Part shown: positions 24,885 to 33,518 of the stretch, in pieces
Numbering within the stretch: the first letter of the stretch is position 1
How the letters are laid out: each line of letters starts with the position of its first letter
NCBI GenBank assembly: GCA_019671005.1
Contig: CM033745.1
Location: forward strand, 47,849,644-47,913,643
Direction: 5' to 3'
DNA from: Hibiscus mutabilis
Taxonomy: Eukaryota; Streptophyta; Magnoliopsida; Malvales; Malvaceae
DNA length: 64,000 nucleotides
Translations under genes and position numbers: made by a program
The notes under the pieces: model-generated
Database searches by the model: none
What the model saw: only the letters and a program-made list of their open reading frames with translations
What the model was told of the DNA's origin: nothing

Positions 24885-27149
24885 CTACACATATGGTTTT
24901 AAGACAGTATCGAGGTCGATGATCTCTCTCAAAATCCAAACGACCCTCTCTCCTTCTTCGGATTCATTGTCTACACAGTCATGAAGCTCGGTAGCATCTT
25001 CTGCCAAAAATTGTTTCGGGCTACCTCTTGCATTTGACCCGTCCATTGTCCCAATTCTTGTTTTTGTCTCCAAATTGTGTAGGCAGCAAAGTGTAGTTGC
25101 TCCAAACTCGGCATTAGGCGCACTTGGATTGCTCCCCTAAGTCTTGCTACATGATCTTTGAGCTGTTGAACCTCGGTTTCCAACTCTTTGACACGAGCTC
25201 CCAAATTCTGATTCTTCGAATTACTAGCTTTTAACTTGCTGGTCGAACCCTTGTGCTTGAAGAGAGACTTTTCCAAACACTTAACGTGATCTTTTAAGGC
25301 TTCATTTTAGTGTTATTCCTTCTCGAGCTGTCTTGAGTGAGAAGTGTGAAGGTTCTGTATCTCTTGTGTTAAAGCTAGCACTTGGTCCTTGTGCTCGTAA
25401 TATATCCTTTTGTAGCTCTCAGATCTCACCTTCTCCTCCTTGAGTCGGAGCTCTAACCCCTCGGTTGGTCCACCTTCCATGACTCTTTTGCACTTATTTA
25501 GCCTTTTAAGTTTCTGAATCTCTTCCTTCTCCAACTTGAGCTTGAGTTCCAACTCCTCTTTCTTTCTTTGTAGACCTTTAATCACCCTTTCAAACTGTGT
25601 CTTTTCCAATTCAAAGTCGAACTTTTCTTGGTTGGCTTTCTCTTTAAGTTTGAGGTACCTCTTTTACTCCTCATCAAGTTGCCCAAAAAAATCATCGATT
25701 TATTTAAACCATGATCATGAGCAAGTGCATAAATATACCCCCGAAAAATAAGTGGGTATAGGAAATCATGCCGGGAAAATCATGATCGGGATAGCGGACC
25801 CAAATCTACTTTTTCATCAACTCAGCCTCGGTAGGAATTGTGGCCAATCTCTCCTCCATAGTCCTCCTCCCGTCAGGATTCAACTGAGGAATATTGTCAT
25901 TGACTCGATTGAATTACCATGCTTCATACTCGGAGGTGACTAAATGAGGAGCATTCATGATCCTCACCCGTCTTGCATTGTTCTAAGTTGAAGAAGCATT
26001 ATACACCACCTCCTTGTAGCCTTTCTCTTTCTCATAACTCATGTTGAACTTGTTTAAGCCCTTAATGGCTGGCACAAATTGCTTTGAACCATATTGTCTC
26101 AAAACTAGAAGAGGTGTGTGAGTTGTATGCCCCCAAAGACCAAGTAGTGGTACCTAAGAGTGTACTCCACATCTATAGAGGATATTTTTTTCCAATAGCC
26201 ATGGAGCTCTCCAAACTATGTCCACCTCTTTTAGATTTCGGAGAACATCTAGCCAAACTTCCTTGGATCTCTACGTTGGCCAATTTCCCTTTTGCAAGAA
26301 TTCTTCCAATGGTGAGAACTTACCGTCATAGAGAGGTCTCAAGAAACTGACGTCTGACCACATGTGACTGTAGAACCAAATGGTCAAAAGCTGTGGGATC
26401 CTTGGAAGTGACCTCCACCGTTCTCCCTACAAAACCTCAAATATCAGAAAGTTTTAGCCAAAATTACGGGTACCAGATTTGTCCCGCCACTCAAACAATC
26501 AAACAAATCTAAAACTGACCGGTCGATAAGCCCTAATGCTCGAGGAAAAACCACCAACCCGTAGATCAACAAAGCAAAAAGGTCCCGCTAAACTCGGCCC
26601 ATAGGATATACGACAGCTAAGGTTAGGATTCCCTCCCACTTAAGATATTTTTTCTTATTCCAAGTGGTGACTTGATGTTCGACCCAAGACGCCAACGTGT
26701 CCGAGAGTCTACTAAGCTTGCCTCGAAAAGCTTTGTTCTTGTTAGGCTTAGAGTAGACCCGATTCTCGCCGATCTTCTTGCAATTTATGAGATCTTGGTA
26801 TTATTCGATCATCAGATTCAAATCAAAGTCACCGATTGTGAAACAACTGTAAGCTGAGTTCCAAAACCCTACCAAAAGCTTGTAGTAGTGCTTGGTCAAT
26901 CGAAACATCTAGCAAGTGTGCAATGTCGTCATACCCTTTTTTGAAAACGTTTCTCGTCTCAAGATCCCAATTGTTCCAAACCAGCTTCAACTCGGACACA
27001 TCATTGAACTTCATATTAATGAATGTCTCGGTTGCCATTGCTGACCTGAACCCGGCAGACATGCTATCTCCATCATGTGGTTGCTCTCCTTTGGACCATG
27101 TTTGCACATCGGAATTCTTTTCATCATTGCTACGAATCAAATTTCCCAT
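24885..27149 (-). pseudogene. Ogre-B ORF1 (DUF7745/plant mobile domain-like)
   Basis: Ogre elements have an extra ORF before gag; its function is unknown. The N-terminal part (26829-27149) shows LKLVWNNWDLETRNVFKKGYDDIAHLLDVSIDQALLQAF in pieces, matching Ogre-C ORF1. The middle is broken into short frames. The C-terminal part (24971-25609) is a long charged coiled coil (ELELKLKLEKEEIQKLKRL; LGARVKELETEVQQLKDHV). The last open piece ends at 24885. The gene is split by at least five stops or frameshifts. I assign the domain by resemblance only. Confidence 0.75.
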
Positions 27150-27900
27150 TGATCTATTCTTTAATTTCAGACTATTTCCAACTCAATGTGTTCTTCATGA
27201 TATGACGAAATATGCAAAACAAAAGATAAAAGGGGAAAGGGAGGAGACAAAAAGAAAAGCGTTAGTCATAAGATAAATAATGTAACGAAAACAAGAAAAA
27301 ATAAACACAAGCGAAATAAGCAAAAGGCAAGTACATAAAGAAAACCCTAACCACATGAATTCTAGTTCGCTAAGGCTATCCGCATGGCTCTAGTGGGGTG
27401 GGCTTCTTAGATTCTCACACATGGGTTCAGTTCTAATTGAGGGTACCTGAACCTATCTCATTACCTACTAAGGCAACAAGAACCACAATTCTGGCCCATT
27501 ACAAGCTTGCAAATCGGTTTTGGTTCGAGGGAAAGCATGACCTAGTGACATGGAGGGCTGCTCACGTGTCAAAAGGCGTGGATTCCGGAAGTGAATTACC
27601 GACACGTGGAGGGCTACTCACGTGGGTATGTGGCGGTTCACTCCCACTTAAGGGACATAGCTCGGGTATAGAGCTTGATGATCATGGTGCAACACATGTC
27701 AGCAATTCCTTAGAAATTAAATGAAAAATTAATTTGAAGAACATCAATTATCAAAGCCTGTGTCATCAAAGTCACATTTTCAAGAAAGAATCAACCTCGT
27801 TAAAATCAATTAAAATACCAGCAATTCTCCATCATTAAAAGCAATAAGTATTTTTTTCTTGGCCTAACCCTCTTTTTGTTTTGTAAAAAACAAAACTAAT
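27150..27900 (-). other. Ogre-B leader between PBS and ORF1
   Basis: Non-coding 750-bp leader. It contains a duplicated 21-bp-like block near 27546-27567 and 27602-27624 (GGAGGGCTRCTCACGTG), with G-box CACGTG words, and an A-rich stretch at 27220-27340. No gene is seen. Confidence 0.7.
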
Positions 27901-27918
27901 TCCCTATTAGAGTCGCCA
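27901..27918 (-). other. Primer-binding site of Ogre-B, decayed tRNA-Arg type
   Basis: On the minus strand this reads TGGCGACTCTAATAGGGA. The first nine bases and most of the rest match TGGCGACTCCGCTGGGGA, the complement of a plant tRNA-Arg 3' end used by Ogre. It lies three bases inside the 5' LTR. Confidence 0.8.
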
Positions 27919-27921
27919 AGC

Positions 27922-29387
27922 TATAGCGACCTTTCTCGAAATAAAGTTTGAAGCTATGGGTTTTTCCCATGTTTTTCTGAAATTTGGTTAAGAGGGAATT
28001 TCATTTTGAAAACTTGTATTTTTGAAAACAATGAAGACTTGGAGTCACCACCAGCCACTTGGATAAGGTAGGCCAGACACCATAAGACCAGAGATTTGTT
28101 TTGAAAGGGTCCAGAAGTTAGTTATGTGTAGGGAAAGATTAGCACCCCCATCACGCCCAGAAATTGGTACCACAATATTTGTTGCTTTTAAATGGATGGA
28201 AATTGTCAAAATTTGAATTGAATTTAACTTGGTGACCTTATTTGAAAATTGACCTTAATTGGATGGGCTTTATCAAATTGGTAGGTTCAAATTAATTGGA
28301 CATTAAATTAATAAGGTTGATGATACATCGGACCATAGATTAAACCGACATCATATAAGTTTGACTGCCATGTTAATTTATGGTTCGAATCTCATATGTC
28401 ACCTTTATACATGATGCAAGCGTTTAAGATATGATGTTATGATTTGTCGATTTTTAATTATCGTTTACCTTGGGACGGTAAGGATTAATTCAAATATTTG
28501 GTCAACATCTTTTAAGTTTGTACTGTTACGACACAAATATCGGAATTAATAAATACCTTTTTTATGATTTTAGACAATTAATTCAAAACAAACAAGTCTT
28601 ATGAATGACAATTAATATAGATGTCAAATAAGGGCTTAAAAATAAACACACAAAGGCCCACTAAAGCCTAACCTAAAAGGCCCAAATTATGGAAGTTTAA
28701 TTAATGATCTAATTAGTAATTAGGCGAATCTAATATTATCCTTAAGTTAGTTAAACCCTAAAATCTAGAAAACCCTAACAAGTTATGAATTATCTTGTAA
28801 CATGAGAATTAATTTGATCGGTCTTAAACTAGTATTCCAATAAGCCAAGGATACTATTTAAAACAAATCAAGTTAAATAATCATGGTTTTAAATAAAATG
28901 TCAATCTAATCTCCATATTAATTTTATATTAAAGGTAGTTAAGAAATGTTCAATTAACATAATGAATTTAACATTTATCTCAATATGCCAAGGGTAAATT
29001 TAAATTCACTAAATTAATTCGAACCCTGGATCTAACTACGGCTCTAAAAACTAATCCTAAATTAATCTAATTAATTTAAAGATTGTGCCCCTATGAGACG
29101 AGCAGACGATTTTAAACTAATTAAATTAATTTTGCCTGATTCTAACCTAAGACTAACCTAACAAACCCAAAGCCCAAAACAACAAGGCCCCAAAAACCCC
29201 AAATTGTATATATTTACTATAGCACAAATAAAAACAAATTATATAAAAAACTTAATATATATATGAGTATGTGTTAAAAAACTTACCCTATATTATATAT
29301 AAAAACCTTATTATATATAAAACCTTTAAATATATATACATATATGTATAATGTAAACCATATTATATATAATATATAAAACTAGGC

Positions 29388-29422
<35 letters not shown>

Positions 29423-31582
29423 TGTCCAAAAAATTTTATCATGTGCTATATATATAAAAAAAACTCCATATTGGATTATATATATTATATGTGAAGACAT
29501 ATATCATATATATGAAATACATTGTATAACATATAAAAATTATATACTATAGCCTAACTATGTTATAAGCATATATTATTCATAAAAAACATTAAAACAA
29601 CCACATGATACATAATTTCAACAACCACAAATTAACGAACTAAAGCAAGATCAACAACAATTGAAATCTGGAAGATAAAATGCATGAAACCAGGGACCAA
29701 ATGCACAGGAAAATGGACAAGAATGTAAAGAAAAACGAATTATGGGGACCAATTTGAACAAAGAGAACACTTAACCGAAACAAGGACCAAATTAAAAATT
29801 GTTAAAAAAATTTGAGGACCTGGTAAGGGATTTTGAAAAGCGAAATGGCCGGGTAGTGTAATAAAACAGGGCAGAGGGACTATTATCGTGATTAAAATAG
29901 TGAAAGCCCTTCGGGCATGATTAAGGCTACACGGAGGGACTTATAACGTAATTACCCCATTTTTAAAATGTTTAAACAAAATAAAAGGTGGGTCTAAGCC
30001 CATTTTTGCCTCTTTTGGTTAAAATCGGCCCTCCGAACTCTTAAAACCCTCATCATCCTGTAAAACAGGGATGAACACGGTGATGTTTATCCCCAAACCT
30101 AGAAATTGTCTTATTTCCCAGAAACTGGTGATCAGCCGCACGAACCATTGCTCGAGCCGCCGCTGGTCGGCGTCGGAAACCTAAAAAAAGCCTTTTAAAC
30201 CCCTTTTCTCTTTTAAACCCGAATCTAATCCTAGATCTAAACTTAGATCCTTCAAAAACAACCTAAAAGTCTACCATTTTTACAAAAAACATAAATGGTA
30301 ACCCCTTTTACTTTGAAAAAAGAACCCAAAACTGGCTTCCTTTTAGTTACCATCTCCTCCAACTCACCCCACCTAGCCCTGGGAAAGCTGGAAGGTTTAT
30401 CGTCGGTGGAGGAAGGTAAACTGACACGAAGGGAAAATGAACACCGAAGGTCGAAACACAAAAGCCTAACTCTAAGGTATTTGTGTGCTTCAAAATTAAA
30501 AGAAATAAGGAGTTATACCTTTGAAATCATGTTTTGCTCCTTGCTTGTATTCACTATTGCCCAAATTCTAGAATGCTTTACAATGTTTTAGGGTTTCTGT
30601 TACATACCCTGAATATTACACCATTTAGAAAAATAGGAAATTAAAACCTAATAATCCTATTGGTTGCCTTTTGTTAATTTCGTTGCATTTATTAAATTCC
30701 CTAATTTTGTTGTTGTTTATCGTCGTTTCTGACATTTTGCTCCATTGTCTATTATGTTGTCGTGGCCATTTCTAAGGGGAGGGGACCAAAGAGCTTGCTG
30801 GCATGGCTATTGATACGGCGAAATGGTACAGGTGTGGTGCTCGACCAGTGGCTCTCCTTGCCATCGTATAGGTACGGTGATGGTGCGGATCGTGCGTGGA
30901 CGCGAGTTGGGATCTGAGAAGATAGGCGGTGTTGCATACGCATAAGTGAGAAAGGCAAATTAGGGTTTAATCTTAGGCTGACGGGACCAAAAAAAACGGT
31001 GATGGTGCGGGTCGCGCGCGTGGCGCGTATGGGAGCTGAAAAGTTGGTGCGTGTGGTTCACATAGGGGCTAGGAAATCTGAACACCTCTTCTCCCTTCAA
31101 TCTGGGTCGTTAGATCATGGTGTGATCTAACAGCTCGGATGCGGCTCCCCCTTGATAGAGAAAATGAGATCAAATCATGGTTTAATCTTAGGCTGATGGG
31201 CCCTATAATAAATGGGCTCAGTTTGTAAATGGACTTTATTTTATTAATAGACTTTGGGATTCCATTTAATAAAATGTATGGGCTGATTATATTATATATA
31301 TATGGGCTTTTGATTGACATAGCTTATAATTTAAAATTGATAATATTAAATGTAGATAAAACTGGATAACAATATTAATAAATAAATAAAGGTAGCAAGG
31401 AGATAAATAAAACTTATACTATTTTTGAAATTTGATGATAATTAATCATATATATATATATATCTAAAGGACTGATTACATATAATCATCCTTATTTAAT
31501 TATACTAGTAATAATCTAAAATAGAAACCCCTTTATTAACAAAAAGTAAAACGGGTCAACCCGGACAAAATTAGTGATTACA
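27922..31582 (-). repeat. Ogre-B 5' LTR
   Basis: The LTR is 3661 bp and a direct repeat of 12449-15972. Its internal edge reads TATAGCGAC where the other LTR has TGTAGCGAC, so the terminal G is mutated. It contains a long TA run (29385-29420), the hairpin at 31109-31131 and the conserved block at 28110-28150. About 100 extra bases near 30958-31060 include a second copy of a GGTTTAATCTTAGGCTGA block that also occurs downstream, so the LTR was rearranged. Confidence 0.93.
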
Positions 31583-31912
31583 AATATCTTGACAACATCC
31601 GATGTCTGTTGCACAAGGGTTTGAACTCAAAGCTATGTTCAGTCAATGGGGTTGTGGAATCCCTCATGGGGTGAATACTTGGGGGCTAACTTTGTTTCTT
31701 GATTTTGTTATTTTAGTTTGCCATGACTTTTTTCCAAAATCTCATTGTATTCCTGCTTATAAGCTTCAATAAAATTCATGAATTCTCTTCCGAGCTCTCT
31801 TTTATTTCTAAAGCATCTTGTAAGTAAACTATTATAATTCATTAAAAGCAGAAGATTTCTTGGTATTACTATATTTTGAAAGATACATGTAAACTTTAAC
31901 ACTCGTAGATAT
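31583..31912 (+). repeat. Segment D, right copy
   Basis: This 330-bp copy of 12116-12448 starts AATATCTTGACAACATCC and ends CTCGTAGATAT. It directly follows Ogre-B and runs into the Argonaute-bearing stretch. The frames inside it are chance. Confidence 0.85.
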
Positions 31913-32014
31913 TGAAGAAGGGTGTATAAAGTGAAGATAGTGTTGAATCCACACCGGCAACTACATAGAGACGTAAGAATGATGAAGCACTGGAGCAAGT
32001 ATAGGGGCTTCAAG

Positions 32015-32416
32015 GGACCCTCAGACAATGTGCAACCTGGAACTGTTATTAACAACAGAGTCTGCCACTTGAAGAACAATGATTTTTGTCTCTGTGCTTA
32101 TGTTGGGATGATTAGGGTCACAAGGCCAACACATTATTATGTACTCTTGGATCATGTTGGTTTTTCGGCTGATGATCTGCATGAACTTGTCCATTCTTTG
32201 TCCTATGTGTATCGAAGGAGCACCACTGCCACTTTTGTCGTTGCTCCTATTTACTATGCTCACTTGGCACTATCTCAGTTGGGACATTTTATGAAGATTG
32301 AAGATGCTTCCAAGATATCGTCGAGCCATGGTGATGTTACTGCACCTGGGGCCGTTACTGTCTCTTAGATTCCCAGATTGAATGAAAATGTCAGTAACTC
32401 CATGTTCTTCTATTGA
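32015..32416 (+). pseudogene. Argonaute (AGO4 clade) PIWI-domain C-terminal fragment
   Basis: AGO4-clade proteins bind 24-nt small RNAs and guide DNA methylation. This fragment encodes only the end of the PIWI domain: DNVQPGTVINNRVCH, NNDFCLCAYVGMI, RPTHYYVLLDHVGFSADDL, HELVHSLSYVYRRSTTA, VVAPIYYAHLALSQLG and SSSHGDVTAPGAV, down to the family-typical end NSMFF plus one residue and TGA at 32414-32416. A TAG interrupts it 17 codons before that stop (32366-32368, probably from CAG). The usual HYHVL reads HYYVL, so the catalytic His of the slicer triad appears changed to Tyr, and the final Cys is Tyr. No intron interrupts the match. PAZ, MID and most of PIWI are absent. It lies in sense inside the 3' region of Ogre-A, between segment D and the purine-rich tail. 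A functional product is very unlikely; a 148-codon frame from 31922 does exist. Confidence 0.9.
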
Positions 32417-33023
32417 GAAAGAAAATTTGAACCATTGTCTTTTAAAGGTTCTTGGATTTGGCAAAACTTTAACATTATCCAAGAGTAGGCTTGTTTCGGA
32501 CCTTTTAATTACCAAATTTTTGGGTGGTTATAATGTTATGTAAACATGAATGGTTGTTGACTGGTCAAGGTCCATTTCTCTAGTGACGTGATCGGTCTGG
32601 TCATTTTTCCTTAAAAAAGAAAGAAAGAAAGAAAAGAAAAACTGAGGTGAAAACCCAAAAGGGCACCATGAGAAAAAAAGAAAGAGAAAAAAGGAAAAGA
32701 AAAAGGAAAAAGAAAAACCAAAGTGAAAATCTGAAAGGGTACTTTGAGAAAAGTAATCTAAAGTGAAAACCTAAAGGGGTGCTTTAGAGCAACGGATTAG
32801 AAATGTAGAATGGAGGTCTCAAAGGTTAATCCTGAATGTGAGTAAAGTGTCCAAAGCTGATTGGGAGTCAATGGGGAAGCCTAATGAAGAAAGAGTCAGA
32901 CAGGTCTTCTAAGAGGTGGAAGCTGCCTAATTAATCTCAATATGCTAAAGTTCATGCATCATACACAGAAACTAGGATTATGATAACCCACATACAAGCA
33001 TTTTTAATCTGTTTTGATAGGAC

Positions 33024-33224
33024 ATGAGCAAAGATCAAAGAACTCCTAATGTGAAGAGTTCGCCCAGCAAAGATAGAGCTCATAATGTGAAGAGTTCGCC
33101 CAGCAAAGATAGAGCTCTTAATGTGAAGAGTTCGTCCAACAAAGATAAAGCTCCTAATGTGAAGAGTTCGCCCGGCAAAGATAGAGATCCTAATGTGAAG
33201 AGATTTGTCAAGCAAAGAATCTGA
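33024..33224 (+). CDS. Small repeat-encoded ORF (doubtful gene)
   Basis: A 66-codon open frame lies in the Ogre-A 3' region. Five copies of a 36-bp repeat (starting 33045, 33081, 33117, 33153, 33189) encode a 12-residue unit of the form PNVKSSPSKDRA, rich in Lys and Ser. It has no known domain, signal peptide or membrane segment. The unit length is a multiple of three and all copies stay open. Because expansion alone can give this, I regard it as probably not a real gene. Confidence 0.2.
   Translation: MSKDQRTPNVKSSPSKDRAHNVKSSPSKDRALNVKSSSNKDKAPNVKSSPGKDRDPNVKRFVKQRI
33045..33203 (+). repeat. 36-bp tandem repeat, 4.4 copies
   Basis: The period is exactly 36 bp; the core is AATGTGAAGAGTTCGCCC followed by AGCAAAGATAGAGCT. 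The last copy is truncated, and degenerate pieces continue to about 33290. Confidence 0.9.
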
Positions 33225-33502
33225 AGCTCCCAATAGAAAAAGTTTGACCAGCAAAGAATACAGGATTCCAAATAAGAAGAGATCGCCAATTTGTCACCGC
33301 TGGAGAGAAAAGGTTCAGCATCGCCAAGAAGAATGAATTAGTTCCTAATAAAAAGAATTGGTTCAGACTTCATGGTCAGTTCGAGAAAGAAAGAGTGAGA
33401 GCTCACAATAAGAAGAACCTGAAGCTCGGGACTGGTGGTCAGATACTTGAAGCCAAATTCGTGTATTCTCAATCTTTGTCCTATTCATGTTCCACAACAA
33501 TA

Positions 33503-33518
33503 AGCAAAGAAGGGTAGT
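33503..33518 (+). other. Polypurine tract of Ogre-A
   Basis: AGCAAAGAAGGGTAGT directly precedes the LTR start TGTAATACCC, the plus-strand primer site expected for Ogre/Tat. Confidence 0.85.

Larger units (their letters stand above)
12449..31582 (-). mobile_element. Ogre-B: nearly complete Ogre/Tat retrotransposon
   Basis: The element is 19134 bp on the minus strand, with the 5' LTR at 27922-31582 and the 3' LTR at 12449-15972. Between them, in transcription order, are a PBS (27901-27918), ORF1, gag, protease with G-patch-like segment, intron, RT, RNase H, archaeal-type RNase H, integrase, a 3' region and a polypurine tract (15973-15986). Size, gene order, ORF1 and intron fit Ogre. The flanking pentamers are GATAT (12444-12448) and AATAT (31583-31587), a target-site duplication with one change. 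All genes are degraded and the LTRs clearly differ, so the insertion is old. Confidence 0.93.
32417..33502 (+). other. Ogre-A 3' region after the AGO fragment
   Basis: Bases 32417-32610 are unlike the rest and could be the captured AGO 3' untranslated region, ending in an A-rich run (32612-32640). From about 32640 the standard Ogre purine blocks resume (GTGAAAACCCAAAAGGGC and similar). A 36-bp tandem repeat follows at 33045-33203. Confidence 0.7.

Noticed and set aside
31922..32368. A working Argonaute-type gene starting at 31922
   Set aside because: Only the last part of PIWI matches. The first about 30 codons are Ogre 3' sequence or unmatched, a TAG cuts the C-terminus, and the catalytic His appears lost.
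33045..33203. CRISPR-like array
   Set aside because: The 36-bp units are contiguous with no spacers, in plant DNA inside a retrotransposon; it is a simple tandem repeat.
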